DNA from: Rhizomys pruinosus
Lineage: Eukaryota; Chordata; Mammalia; Rodentia; Spalacidae
Assembly (NCBI GenBank): GCA_009823505.1
Contig: VZQC01011939.1
Coordinates: 3,638,751-3,702,750 of the forward strand
DNA: 64,000 nt
Reading direction: 5' to 3'
Below the pieces are notes generated by a model. The model saw only the letters and a program-made list of their open reading frames with translations, did not search any database and was not told the DNA's origin. The stretch's first letter is position 1; the number at the start of each line of letters is the position of its first letter. This document shows, in pieces, positions 1 through 12,262 of this stretch. Made by a program: the position numbers and the translations under genes.

Positions 1-2329
1 TCCCTTCAGGACTCATAGGGCTCAGGCTCAGGGTTGGACTTGTTACCCTAATGTATTGTCCTCTGCCATGGAGTCCATGGGGTTGTAAGATGGAGAGAGC
101 TTCCTGATGACCCAGTGGAGCCCTGAGCTGTCACAGACTTTTATAAGTCCAGAAGGAAGCAAAAGACCAAGAGAGAGCCTGGAGGACATTGGCTGGCCAG
201 CTCTAAGGCTGGAGGCATGACCAGGAGCTAAGGGGTGAACTCAGACAGGGTGGGGTTTTCCCCAAGCCCGGAGGAAAAATCTGCCAGCGACTCAGTGTGC
301 ATAACACAAGAGCCTGCTTGTGAACGTTGCCTCAGTGGGTGTTTGTGCAGAACCTGTGGGGCTCCTAACACAGGGACTATAGCTTCTCGTTGGCCCAGCA
401 TCCTGCACCTGAGTCACTAGCTAGGCACTAGCATCTGAAGATGAGCCAGCAGGAGAGGTTACAGTGACAGCCAGTGCCATGAATTCTTGAAACATCCTCC
501 CAAATACATGGAACGACCAGATATGTTTACCCAAGACTTAATAACATCAAACAATTCATGATATGAGAAAGCAAAAACAAAACAAAACAAAAAAACCTTA
601 CCTAATGTTAATGTAGCTATTCAAAGCTGTTATGTTGAAGATGCAAAAAAAGATTCTTTTTTTTTTTCTTATAATTTTCTTGATTGTGCATAGTTTGCTT
701 ACAATAAGCCTTTATTCCTTTTGTGGTCACAGAAGCAACAATGTAAACTATTTATAAATGTACTGGATAGAAAAACCTGCTTGCTATCCTTTAGGCCCTG
801 GCATGTGGAATGTTCCAGAAGCTCTTTCAGTGGTTCTTCCTAAGTGGTGCCACCATCTGCTCAAGATATATCTCTAACCTGAGGTCATCCATCACCACTG
901 GTTCTGCCCCAAACCCTGCTGCCCTCCCCACCCCCTGCCATGAGATCAGCTCCATGTTCTCTTTCAAAGCTGTGGGTACAAGAGTTTCACCAAGGAAGAG
1001 CATGGGGTGGGCTTCCATCAGTGTCTGACAACCATTTCTCTGTGTGGCCCAGGCCACTAGTCTACAGCCAGCTGGGATGACAGACAGACATACGACCAGG
1101 GAGCAAGCCAGGAATACACTATCTTCTAAATTGTCTTATTCTCGGGAAATCACCCCTGGTTCTGTCAGGAGCTCTGGGGAGCATGGCTAAAGGCCGGTTA
1201 CCCCAGGGACAGGACAGAAGAGACTCATCCAGTGTTTGTGGAGCCCACAGTGGTGGTCACCTGATGGAGAGGAAAGGTGAAGGGGCTTTTCCATAACTTC
1301 TTTTGTTGTTCTTGGAAACAAGGCAGACAACTGCACTTCCACTGGACTTACACACATATGTACTTTGATATTTTTACTCATTTGCATCATGAATCTGATT
1401 ACAGTCTTTTAGACAAATCGGAAATGAAGAAGGACTATTACGAATTAGGGGCATAACTATATCATCTCCTAATGTTAAATAGAACCAGAATCATTGGAAT
1501 GGAACTAAGAAGCTAATTACTGAGCCTCCGGGAAAAAGCTACACATTAGTCCTCCCTCTCCAGTAGGTATGAAATAGAATTATCTTCCATTGCTAAGTCC
1601 TCTAAACTTCTATCAATGAGAAGTTGGCTGAGGAGGGTTTTAAGATTTGGCCAATTATATGGAAAGTAGAATTTGATATGTTACATATTCGTGCCAGAAT
1701 CAACCAGAAGTAGGAGAGACAGCAGTGCAGATGCTGAAACTTCCCCAATTTAAAAGTTAATACATTTATAGTGATCTTTTCAACCATTAAAGTTTTATCA
1801 AGTGGCTTGATGACTGTACTCTTCTGGTAAGAGGAGACAAGATAAACTCACCTCTGGATAGCTATGTTAGGCATTATGGAATGTTCTAGAAGCTGCCAGA
1901 ATGGAGACTATCCTCATTCATTAAAAGAATAAAGAGCAAGTTTTAAAATTCACAGGGAAACAAATTAGTGTTGTGAGATAAAGTTTCAATAATTCATTCA
2001 CTGGGTGATTTTGAATAAAATATAATATGATAAAATGGAGTTGATTCAAAGCAGAGTACTACAAAGCCAGCCTCCCCTCAAGGGCCTGGGCCTTCGTCAC
2101 CTAGAGTTCCATCAGGCTGCGAACTTGTCTCCTGCATAGGACGCTCTGCGCCAGCTTTGGAGAAAATGAATATGAGAAATGAGTGAACTGAACACAGTCT
2201 GTTGTTGGTGTTCCCCTGTCTCCTGACTTCTTGAAAGCCAAGAAGCTACAACAATAAGTCTTAATCTAACCTGTGTGGCCCAGGTAAAGTTTTCTATGAA
2301 TCAAGTGACCAAATAAATTCTGCCCTAAA
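1..2329. other. Unique non-coding sequence
   Basis: I see no recognisable gene or interspersed repeat here. Open frames are all under 80 codons, occur on both strands over the same bases (for example 810-1057) and have no recognisable motifs. An A-rich tract lies near 568-598 and a T-run near 656-668. Confidence 0.6.
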
Positions 2330-3412
2330 ATGTTTATTTTTCTTTTATGTTTTTTATTAGTTTTTTAAGCCAGCATGCAAAGCTATGGCTTTTGCTATGG
2401 AATTTTCATTCCTCCTTTGTTCTCATGCATCTCCCCCAACCCCCTCTCTCCCAGCCCCCTGACACCCTGCTACTGGTCCACGACACCTCACTTCCTTTCA
2501 CATCATGTATATTCAATCACCCTTTCTTTTCCCCTTCCTCCTCTCCTTACTCCCTAAGATATCTTCTGGTATTCTCCTGGTCTCCTTTCTAGTTTCATTA
2601 CCTGCAAACCCCACACACACCTACACAAAAAAATGTAGAGTCTACATAGGAGAGAAAACAGGTGACATTTGTCATTCTGGGTCTGGCTTTTTTCCCATTT
2701 GACATGATGATCTTCAGTTCCATCCATTTTCCTGAAAATGTCATGATTTCATTTTTCTTCCTGAGTGCATAAAATTCTCTGTGTACAAGTACTACGCTTT
2801 TTATCCATTCATCTGTTGGTGGGCAACTATGCTGGCTCCCTGCCCTGACTATTATGAATAATACACTTTAAAAACATGGCTATTCAGGGGTCTCTGTGAC
2901 ATGCTGACTTAGATTCTTGTGGGTCTGCACTGAGCAGTAGCACAGTTGGGTTGTTTTTTTGTAGTTCTTTCAGTTTTCATGCCTTCATACTGATTTCTAT
3001 GGACTGGTTTCCATTCCTGTCATCAGTGAATACAGGTTTCTCTTTCTCCACATCCTTGCCAGCCTTTGTTGTTATTTGTTTTCTCCATGCTGGCCATTCT
3101 GGTTATAGTGAGAAGAAATCTCAAAGTAGTTTTAATTTGCCTTTACCTTGTGGCTAAGGATGTTCAATACTTTTTTTCAGAGATTTATTAGCCATATATG
3201 TTTCTTCCTTTGCTTAATGCCTATTTAGTTCATTAGCCCATATACTCATTGGAAGATATGGTGGTCTGAGGGGTTGACTTTTTACATTTCCTTACGTATT
3301 TTAGATATTAACTCTGTCTGATATGTAGTTGGCAAAGATTTTCCTCCACTCTTTAGCTGTTTCTTCATTCTGGTGACTATTCCCTTTGTGGTACAGAAGC
3401 TTTTTAGTATGT
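2330..3412 (-). mobile_element. Old 5'-truncated LINE-1 3' end (minus strand)
   Basis: Read on the minus strand this carries the typical end of L1 ORF2 followed by a C/T-rich 3' UTR (about 2400-2630). Landmarks on the plus strand are the antisense L1 phrases 'cagttccatccattttcctg' (2717), 'ttatccattcatctgttggt' (2801), 'tctccacatccttgccagc' (3046) and 'ttgtggtacagaagc' (3386). These match the order of the cleaner L1 copy at 16116-17271. Frameshifts and stops are frequent, so this is an old, dead Lx-like copy. The 5' break lies at about 3412. Confidence 0.8.
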
Positions 3413-4729
3413 GATCACATTCATCACCTCCAGGCCTTTGCTTAGCACTCCAGAGGAAAGGAGGATGGACAAAGCAAAGGGCAGTGGGGGATGCGCTGTG
3501 AGATGAGAGATCGCCCCAATGCAGAACCCCGTTGTTTGATGACCCATTGCACACGGGTGTGAGCTGTGTGGACAGGGAGCCCATTTTACACAGATAGGAG
3601 CAAAGTTGAGCAGTGAGGCCATGTGGCAGTGCCTTCTCTGAACTTCCCCTGACACCAGCCACAGCAGGTGACACAGCTCACAGTCCAGGTTTCCTGCAGG
3701 CAGCTTTGTCACCTTCTCCATTTTCATTTATTTGATAACTGGCCTTCTTGCTCACAGGTGATCATTCAGAGATGCTGGCAGCTGCTGATACCCAGGAAGT
3801 GAGGCAGGGAGGAGAGGATGTGGTATTTTTGTTTTTTGCTGTGTTAATATTAATGCTATCACTGTACATACCCATGAGATTACGTCACTGAAGAGATTCC
3901 TTGATGTGAATCTTGCTATCTGTATCTTTCACTGGAAAGACTTAGGTTTAGCAAAATAAGCTTAGGGGCCAAAGACCCCATGGAGCAGGATTAGAACCTG
4001 AACCTAGACTCAAACTGGGATTAAGTTTGACTAAGGCTGCCTTCACCCAGAGCCAAATTTGGATAATTCCTAGGGTTCAGCTCTGTCTGCCCATTCTGTG
4101 TTTATGGACCTCAGTCTCATAACAGCCTTTGCAGAATGGCTGTACCCTCTTGGGGCCCAGCTTCCATGGACCCCCACCTTACCCAGAGTCCTGAGTCATC
4201 CAAGTCTAATTACTTTTCATTAACTCATTTCTAGATGGTGTGTCATGATGTCAGTAAAATTTTTCACCCCTAAACCCTACAGTATCACCCATCCAAATGC
4301 ACAGGAATGGTGTTCTGTGAACCACTTTATGTCAGAACGGCAATAAAAAAGCTGAGGGCAACTCTGAACACTCCCTCAGCCTAATTCTGTAATTCAGCAG
4401 AAGACAGCAGTGACATGCTATGTTTAGTGTGGCTGCTTCAGCAGGCTCAGTTCCAGGTTCTGTACAGTAGGACCCCCGACCCAGGGGCTTTGATAAGTGT
4501 CCCTGGTGTGGACCACTTGTAGCTAACAGTACCCAGCCTGCATGAGTGAAGAGGTGGACCCAGAATATGAATGTCACTGGAAGGTCAGTGTGGAAACTGA
4601 GGTTGAGATAGCGATTCACAACACTGGCACTCCCCTCAAGGTCAGGGAGAGAGAGGGTGAGGACAGCAAAGCTGGAGGTGGGGGGGAGCGAGGAAGCCAT
4701 CAACCTAGCAACTTAAAAGACAAAATTCA
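3413..4729. other. Unique non-coding sequence
   Basis: No repeat or gene was recognised apart from the target-site duplication at 4717-4729 that belongs to the following B1. The overlapping minus-strand open frames at 3282-3727 run in from the L1 end and show no family motif. Confidence 0.55.
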
Positions 4730-4880
4730 GCCAGGCGTCGTGGTGCACACCTTTAATCCTAGCACTTGGGAGGCAGAGGAAGGTGGATCTTTGTGAGTTC
4801 AAGCCCAGCCTGGTCTACAGAGTGAGTTCCAGGACAGCTGGGGCTACAGGGAGACCCTGTCTCGAAAAGACCAAAAAAAA
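4730..4880 (+). mobile_element. B1 SINE
   Basis: This is a full B1 monomer: 'gccaggcgtcgtggtgcaca' at the start, 'cctttaatcctagcacttgg' and 'ccagcctggtctacagagtg' in the body, then an A-rich tail. A direct repeat 'aaagacaaaattca' flanks it (about 4716-4729 and 4879-4892), which is a target-site duplication left by L1-driven insertion. A young-looking copy. Confidence 0.95.
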
Positions 4881-4892
4881 AGACAAAATTCA

Positions 4893-5482
4893 CAGAATAC
4901 TTTTGCAAGGCACCAGAACAGATGCACAAGACGACAACAAAGATGAGAAAATATGAAAATAAAATTATGAACTCAGGAGGCAGCCAGACTTGGGCAGCCA
5001 GTGCTGCTCTTTCACTATGAAAGATACTGGGTAATTGCAGTTCACCATTTTTTCCCTTATGTTTTATTTTTGGTGAGAACAGCGGCATCTACCTTCTTAC
5101 ACTGTCATCAGTTAAATGAGATTATGTAAGTGAAATACTTAGGCCATTACATTTTTTAAAAGCCTAGTAACAGTGTTATTGTAGGACACAGACAAGGAGC
5201 TCAAAGCAAGACATCTGGTAGCACCCAAACAGATCACAGGAAGAGCCAGGCAGCAGGAACAGAGGCCCCCAGGGAGGCCACCCTGCTGAGGGTGTGAGCT
5301 CAGGTGGCCTGAGTGCAGTGTGTTGGGAGCTCTCTCCTGAGAGACCTGCTCTGACTCTGGATAACTACAGCAGATCCTTGGCTCTCGGGGCAAGGCCCTC
5401 CTTCACAAATGCTCAGTGGAAGGGCAGGTGCACCACACTGCTAAGGCAAGCTTTGAATCTGGGCATATCAAAACATGAAGAG
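4893..5482. other. Unique non-coding sequence
   Basis: No recognisable features. Short open frames on both strands overlap and lack motifs. Confidence 0.5.
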
Positions 5483-5618
5483 AGTCAGGCAGATGGCACA
5501 CAACTTTAATCCCAGCAAAGACAGGCAGACCTCTAGAGATCAAGGCCAGCCTGGTCTACATAGTGAGGTCTAGGCCAGCTGGGGCCTCAGAGTGACCCTG
5601 TCTCAATAAGACCAAAAA
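5483..5618 (+). mobile_element. Diverged B1 SINE
   Basis: B1 body with several internal small deletions: 'cacaactttaatcccagca' near the start, 'caaggccagcctggtctaca' in the middle and 'gaccctgtctcaataagacc' at the end. More diverged than the copy at 4730. Confidence 0.85.
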
Positions 5619-6019
5619 TAGAAAATAAAATCCATAAAAATAAGATCTACCCTAGACTCCAGTCTTCTTTCATCCCAGCTGGTTTGTCCAAATTATAAAT
5701 AAGTCCATTTTTCTTTACTAATTTATGTCTCCCAATTTCCCTTGGAATAAAAGGAAACCAAGACAATAGGTGACAAGCTGAGAATGCAGTAAGTGCCACT
5801 GGATGGAGGACTTTGTCCTACTGCACCTACTGAGGTGCAGATAACACAGGCAGGAGACTGTGAAGAAGAAAGGGGGAAACACAATGTGCGGATGGTGTCA
5901 GGGAGCCAGGTCCACACAGCGAGTAGGAGATCCTTCTGAAAAAGAGGTGGGGGCCCAGCTAACTGATGTAATCTGCAAAGGGATGCCTGGTACAGGGTCA
6001 GCTGCTGTCGGGTGTAGTA
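5619..6019. other. Unique non-coding sequence
   Basis: Nothing recognised. Confidence 0.5.
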
Positions 6020-6362
6020 GTTGGTTTGCGTTGCTATCACCATGATACTCCACTGACACAACTTAAGAGAGAAAAGATTCATTTCAGCTCACAGTTTCAG
6101 AGTACTCAATACACGTGGCCAGGAGGCCAAGCAGGCAAAGCTCCCAAGGCAGCCAGGAGCAGAGAGAGGGCTGCTGGTGCTCTGCTGCTTTCTCCTTTCC
6201 ACGCTTTCATTCCATCCTGGGCTAAAAGCTTGGGGACACTGCATCCTACATTCAGAACAGACCCTATGGCCTCAGTTAATCCTCTCTTAGAAATGTCCTG
6301 TGTGCCCCTCCAATCTCTTGAGACTCTAAATCCAGTCCAGTTGACAGTGAACATTAACCATA
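6020..6362 (+). mobile_element. Rodent medium-reiteration repeat (family unsure), old copy
   Basis: This is one of four related segments in the window (with 9380-9784, 14236-14418 and 38355-38732). The shared plan is 'ttgctatcaccatgatac...' at the start, a 'gattcatttcagctcacag' block, a middle rich in 'gccaaggcaggaac'-like words, and an end of the type '...cagttgacagtgaacattaacca'. I recognise it as a common rodent dispersed repeat (RMER1-like) but am not sure of the exact family name. Confidence 0.6.
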
Positions 6363-7417
6363 CACCTACCCGATGGTAGGTAAATTTTCAAACATGAGGT
6401 TGAGAAGAAAGTCTGAGACAGGAGAACACCACAGTGACAGCCTGTCAGCTGTGGCTTGGTGACCCTTGCTGAACACGTGGCTGACATGTGCCTTTCACTC
6501 ATGGTCTTAGTCAATCTTCACAGGGGAATTATTGGCCTGTCGTCATTCCTGATGGGGAAGCTGAAGCCTACAGGGAATAGGTGAGTTCTCAAGGCCTCCA
6601 GACCAGTGAAAGCAAAGCTGGGGCAGAGTCTATGGGAGTGAGTTTGGGTGTGCTTTGGGATGCTGAGAAAGAAAATTAAAACACAGTGAAGATCTGCATG
6701 TTGAATCCTGTCAGCAGAAGGTAGGGGGATGGGAAATCATAAAAGCATCAGAGATAAATCCATCAGAGGAAAGAGCTGTGATTGCACAGATGGTGACAGT
6801 TGGGAAAGGACCCAGGGCTGGCAATGCCAGGATCCATGCTGAGCAGGTGGGAGAACCAGGTTCATAAGCAAGCAGGAGCTCCCCAGAAGAGGTTGGGGCA
6901 GATGTCATCTAGGTAGACATAGCCTGAAAAGGATGCCTGGATTCTAAACAGCTGTAGTCGGGGATGTGTGGCCTGGCTACACAGATGAGAGCTAAAGTCA
7001 TGAAGAGACACTGCCCTCAATGCAAGCCTGTGACATGAGAAGAGGGCAGAGGGCGGAGGCTTCAGAACAACTACCTAAGCCACTCTGCCCAGGACCCTGT
7101 GAGAGTATGAACCCAGCACTTCCTCCCAATGTCTAGCTTGAAAAGTCCCTTAATAGTAGTCTTATAGTGAATGTTAATAAAGAACAAATTGAGGTTCAGA
7201 AAGCAGATAGAATTTCCTAAGAAGTAGAAATAAATAGACATAAAATAGAACATAAAGTTCAACTATATAAGGTGATTTTTTTCCAGTCTCCAGTGCAACT
7301 GTGTGGATTTGATCGACGCTCATGCAGACTTTGGAAGGAAACTTTTACTTTCTCAGTTCCAAACTCAGTGGTGCTCTGTGTCCTTGTTAGTCAGGAATGG
7401 AGACGGGCAGAAGAAGA
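6363..7417. other. Unique non-coding sequence
   Basis: No gene or clear interspersed repeat. Short open frames on both strands have no recognisable domain. Confidence 0.5.
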
Positions 7418-7606
7418 CACAGTGATGATGAAACAGCCCACTTCCGGAGCACAGAAATGCACTTGTCATGCATGCTGTCACACAGTGATGACGAAACAGC
7501 CCACTTCCGAAGCACAGAAATGCACTTGTCATGCATGCTGTCACACAGTGATGATGAAACAGCTCACTTCTGAAGCACAGAAATGCACTTGTCATACATG
7601 CTGTCA
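7418..7606. repeat. 63 bp minisatellite, 3 copies
   Basis: Three head-to-tail copies start at 7418, 7481 and 7544 with exact 63 bp spacing and only a few substitutions. Each begins 'cacagtgatga' and ends 'catgctgt'. Because 63 is 21 codons, the array stays open on both strands (7272-7637 plus, 7365-7634 minus) and gives a 21-residue repeat containing 'CTCHACCH'. I take this as an arithmetic effect, not evidence of coding. Confidence 0.95.
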
Positions 7607-9327
7607 CAAAGCTGCACTGGTGAAATGGGTACAATAATTGTGAACCTGAATTTTAGCTGGGCAATTTGATATGAAAGTTTTATCAGAAATGAGAAGGAAC
7701 TGGGAGATGAAACACTTCTGATTGAAATATAAGATATACCAATTTACAGCATTATAGCCAACCATAACTTATGAAAACTATTCATAAATTTCTATGAAAA
7801 ACAGCTACAATCATAACAAAATAACCTTTCAATATTAATGCTAAACCATTAGGGGAACATGTTTATAAGCCATTGTACAACTAACAAATTGACAAATGCA
7901 AGCCAATGGTAATCAAGTTCACTTGGAAAGTCTACCAGAGATTCCCTGTGATGCATTCTGGTTTTCTTATGAACTTCCAAAGGGTAACAATCTGCTTGTG
8001 TGGACATGTTTCAGCCTTGTAGGTGACCCAAGACAGTTGTTAATCCTTGCTGGCTTCCCCTTACAGTGCCTTAACAACACCCCTACCTCAAATCAAGCAT
8101 TATATGTTCAGGGAACTCGGACTCATTTAGTTACTAGCCTAAGTAAAATATAATTATGTAATAAATCTACAGGGAAGGGGGACACAACAACCAACCATTC
8201 TCAAGGCAGATGGAAATGACACTTGGATCAACTCTTGCCTTGGTTCGTCCCACAAGTCTCTCTCTCTTCATTGTTGGGGTTCCTTGGGGTGCTTAGGTGT
8301 TAGAGAAAGTGGGGAGAAGGCTATCATCTCAGGTCTTAGGTGGACGGCATTCCTGAAGATGACACCTGAGATTGTCCTTTGGGCTCCACACCCATGTGAT
8401 ATGCTCCTACACATACATCTGCACTGCATACATAAACATGTGCACACATGCATTCATACAAACACACAAATGCACACATTTTAAAAACTAGTAGAGCTAT
8501 TTAGATCACATATTTGATAAAAATACAAACAGTTGTTTAAAAATAATTGTGCAGTTGAATATGACCCCAGTGTCTACTTGCTCTAGAAGTTTCTAAGAAC
8601 AGATTCCTCTGATACATGCCTATCTAGACATGGTGGATGCATAGTGTGTGGCTCTGTTCTAGATAAAGATGCTATTGTGAACAGCAATGCAGTGATTTCT
8701 CTCAGTCTCTTCTCTCCTGTAAACAAGGGCTAAGTCCTTCATCTTTTAATAGGTGTAAAATTAAGAAAGATAAGGTGTGTGACTGGTCTATGTTGGTGGA
8801 TCTCATTTCCCACTGGGATTATCTGTAGCTGTCTTTGCCCCTGAACTGCCATGGAGAGTCGTTGCTGAGGCATAAAGCACCGTCATGCCATTCTTGAGAT
8901 CTCTGTAACCCCAGGACACTCCCACCAGAGAGCCAGTCCACTGAGCCTGCACTCATAGCTCTTCACTGTCGGGCCACATACTCACCATCCTGCCCTTTCA
9001 TTTGTCCCAAATCCCAATAGACTGAGTAATATCTGTGGTTTTTGCCCTGCTCAGAGAATAAAAGTTCCTTTATAGTCCCTTTTGCCAGAAAGACCTCCCT
9101 CCAATCAAGAATTCAGAATCCCATCTAGTCCATTTGCATCAATTTAACCCTCTTTGAATATTTCAATCTGAGTTATCTCTGGCTGCACCCAAATTATGCC
9201 TCTTCTTCTGTTTCCAAAGGCATTTAGAACTTTAACAGAATAGTATAAATCATATATATGCAAGCATTATACCTATATATCCTTTAAACACAAATGCATA
9301 TGTGCGATTAGAAATCTTTTTCTGTTG
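7607..9327. other. Unique non-coding sequence with CA-rich patch
   Basis: A CA/TG-rich patch at 8408-8480 may be the worn tail of an old B2/B3-type SINE, but no SINE body can be assigned. The rest shows no recognisable gene or repeat. Confidence 0.5.
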
Positions 9328-9379
9328 TCCAAGCATGGTGGCACATACATTTCATCCCATCACGTGGGAAGCAGAGGGT
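9328..9379 (+). mobile_element. B1 SINE fragment (5' part)
   Basis: 'tccaagcatggtggcacata' followed by 'cacgtgggaagcagaggg' is the first third of a B1. It stops where the next repeat begins at 9380, so that repeat probably inserted into or replaced the rest. Confidence 0.75.
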
Positions 9380-9784
9380 CCTGGTTTGCTTTCAATTTCT
9401 GTGACAAAATACTCTGACCAAAATCAATTTCAGGAGGAAAGGGTTTATTTAGCTCACATCTCCCAGGTCCCAGTTCATCACTGAGAAGGCCAAGGTAGGA
9501 ACTTGGGGCAGGAACATGGAGGCAGGAGCTGAAGCACAGGCCATGGAGGAAAGCTGCTTACTGGCTTGCTCCCCTGACCCATGCTCCAACTGCTTTCTTA
9601 TACAATACAGGACCACTTACCCAGACGTGGCACTGCCCACAGTGAGCTGGGCCCTCCCACATCACTCAATAATCAAGAAAATGCCCTACAGACTTGGGCA
9701 CAAGCCAGTCCAATGGAGGAAATTTCCCAATTGAGGTTCCCCCAACCCAGGTGTGTCAAGTTGACACTAAAGCTATCCAGCACA
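9380..9784 (+). mobile_element. Rodent medium-reiteration repeat, near-complete copy
   Basis: The best-preserved of the four related copies. It starts 'ctggtttgctttcaatttct', has 'gggtttatttagctcacatc', 'aggaacatggaggcaggagc', 'gctgggccctcccacatcac' and 'caagaaaatgccctacagac', and ends 'tgtgtcaagttgacactaaa' plus 'gctatccagcaca'. The type is a common non-autonomous rodent repeat (RMER1-like; exact family uncertain). The open frames across it are chance. Confidence 0.7.
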
Positions 9785-9856
9785 GTGCTTTTCCAAGGGA
9801 CCCAAGTACAGTTCTCAATACCTATGTCTTTTTTTTTTTTTTAATACCTATGTCTT
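9785..9856. repeat. Duplicated 14-mer around a T-run (segment edge)
   Basis: 'aatacctatgtctt' occurs at about 9818-9831 and again at 9843-9856 with a T-run between. Either it is a target-site duplication or it marks an overlapping join, since the sequence changes character just after it. Confidence 0.6.
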
Positions 9857-10175
9857 GTGGCTAACAACCGTCTGTACTTCCACCTCTAGGGGCGCCATTG
9901 TGGGTGCTGGGATCCAAAAGAGCGGGAGGTCCCTCGGTAAGCCAGGCTTTCACGGCTCAAGCATCCGACGTGCCGGCTAATGTAACCAAGGCGTACTAGC
10001 GGTAACTCCAATTCAGAAACTCCAGTTCCCGGGATCGGAGACCCTCTTCTGACCTCCACAGATTGGCGCCACAGATATGGGCTGCATCCCAGATCCCTAC
10101 CCATCCCAAACAAGGTACCAATTACACTCTATTCTACTACATACACCAAATTAAATATGAATAAAGATTTAATAA
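9857..10175. mobile_element. Scrambled B2 SINE fragments
   Basis: 'gtggctaacaaccgtctgt' (sense B2) runs into 'tgtgggtgctgggatcc' (antisense B2) and then sense B2 again: 'gtaactccaattcagaaact', 'gaccctcttctgacctccac'. The block ends in an AT-rich tail near 10140-10175. Switching of strand within one copy fits misjoined noisy reads better than natural insertion. Confidence 0.55.
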
Positions 10176-10195
10176 ACACACTCCATATTGTTGCG

Positions 10196-10360
10196 TTTTT
10201 GTTTTTTATTGTTGTTATTTGTTTTTTAAGACAGGGTCCATCAACTTATGTTCCTCATCTATGGCTCCTGCTCGAATACTGGCAGTAGAACACAGGGCTA
10301 CGCCTGGAGATCTCTACGAGTGGTATCCTCCTAGCGCCTCCTGCCTTTCCTTCGCCATGT
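10196..10360 (-). mobile_element. Badly corrupted B1-like sequence
   Basis: A T-rich start followed by 'ttttttaagacagggtcc', then words resembling 'gagatctctacgag' and 'gcgcctcctgcctttcc' in the order of an antisense B1. Similarity is broken every few bases. Confidence 0.45.
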
Positions 10361-10735
10361 AAAGTATGAAAGGGCAATGCGAGAGCCCTAGCAACCCTAG
10401 GCCAAAACTTAGGCTGTAGACATGTTATTCGTTCTTACGTAGATTAGTAGCTCAGCTCCTGAGGCTGGTATTCTTATTCTACCCACTTCATGTAGTAGTA
10501 ATAATGAACTGGGTCCAAGTGTGTAGGGCGATCGAGTGGGTTCTGATGGATCTATTTATGAGGTCTTCACCACGATCACGCTAATAAGCAGCACTGAAGG
10601 ACAATTGCTTGTTACCCGCGTTTTCAATTTCCATGAACCCCCAGGCGTTGTGAGATTGATTGTCCGCTCACACTCCATCATCCACAGAGCGCTCACTCCA
10701 GGCTATTAAGGTGAATACATCCGACTCTATTTTGT

Positions 10736-10930
10736 TTTAACCTCTCTGATATAGGTAGTCTTATTGGAAGTGAGATGAATATCTTAAAGTGGCTTTCACT
10801 TGCATTGGTAACTCCTGTATAATGCTATAACATACTGCTTGATCACTTCTTGTATACCATCGACATCTAGTTGTCAGCATCACCACCCTTCTTTTATTCC
10901 CTCATTTGTGAAGTCTCTGTAACACCTCGT
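10736..10930 (-). mobile_element. Corrupted copy of L1 ORF2 3' sequence
   Basis: 'agtcttattggaagtgagat' and 'atatcttaaagtggctttca' match, with indels, the antisense L1 text at 16856-16905. 'tgtgaagtctctgtaaca' (10908) matches 'tgtgaagtctctgttcag' (16972). Order and spacing are kept, which shows that host L1 sequence lies under the noise. Confidence 0.65.
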
Positions 10931-12103
10931 GCTACTACCACACACGCTTTATTCCAGATGTCAGTCAATTGTAGTTTCTATCTTGAGATGATTCCATTCG
11001 TATCATTATGAGAGTTAAAGTAATAATAATAAACAAGAGTTTACATAATCACCTGAAGAAAAAATTTGATATGCTTTGGTCGAAGAGGTCAATCGATCAA
11101 CAATGAACAGTGTCTCGCTCGACGACTATCCAGGTGCGTTTTATATCGAGCTATCTGATCTGCTCTCTGACTCGAGATTGGTTACTCGTTTCTATAGTCC
11201 GACCTAACCCACAATGGTGGCTAAGAAACCGCTTAGTGCCTGCATGTATATAAGGTGCACCTGTGTCATGCAACTGCCTAAGGAAAAGCTGAGCAATATT
11301 TACAAAACTCACTCAGGCACACAAGACTAGAAATCCGATGCAGGTAATATAGGATAGCCCTTAACCACAATGATATATTGCCTCTCCAGAGAGCAAGCGG
11401 TACAAGGAATCTATAAACACTTAACCCAAGTCCCATTTGCCTTTCCATGCTTTTGCTTTCTTTTTTTTTTTTTATTTGAGTTTTTGTTGTAATGCTTTTT
11501 ATGTAATGTTGACCCTCTGGCATGCCTTGCACTGCATGGCTGTGCATGCATCTCGTAGGATCGAGCTATCCCTATTGCGTACTGTATGCGTCAGGGTTAG
11601 ACGTAGCGGCTAAGATTCCTTCGCTTCTGTCGTTAACTGGAGTTTCCTTCCATCGTGACAACTTGAGGGAGTTTTTGGCAGATGTGTTCAACCTCGTGTG
11701 TACCATGTGCGGTTTGTGAGATTTAGCGAAACCTGGGTCTTGGCAGATATTATGCAGGTTTCTGTCGTCTTCGTTTAATCCAAGCTAGGCCCCAGGCTGA
11801 GCAGCGCATACCCGCGCTTTAGCTTTTTCAATAAAATTATAAAATAAAATATTTTCCATCAAAATAACAAAGAATAAGTCAGATGGAAAACACACACGGG
11901 TAGGCGATGTCAAATTGTGGAGGCCGTAGGTTGCTGCAAGCTGTCTTCTAAAATCAACGGGAACATAATGTGTTTCTTTTTGTTAATAAGTGACAATAAA
12001 TTTTAATGTATTTATATTATTAAACCATAAAACTAGATAATATTTTGAGTGAGATTTTTTCTATTTGTTTGAATAGTGGCTTTCTTGATTGAGCAAATTT
12101 CTA

Positions 12104-12262
12104 GAGTTCTGCCACCTGTATTGTTGCGAGCTACATGGGCTCGTAGAGGTATAAACGCGGACTATCTATGGTGTGAGTTAGCTATCTCAGGCCACACTGG
12201 CCTGTAGTCCAGTAACTTCACACAGACTCCGCCTGCATCTACTTCTCGAATTGCCTAAGGAT
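12104..12262 (-). mobile_element. Badly corrupted B1-like sequence
   Basis: 'gagctacatgggctcgtag', 'ggccacactggcctgtagtc' and 'gactccgcctgcatctactt' follow the order of an antisense B1, with many breaks. Confidence 0.4.
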
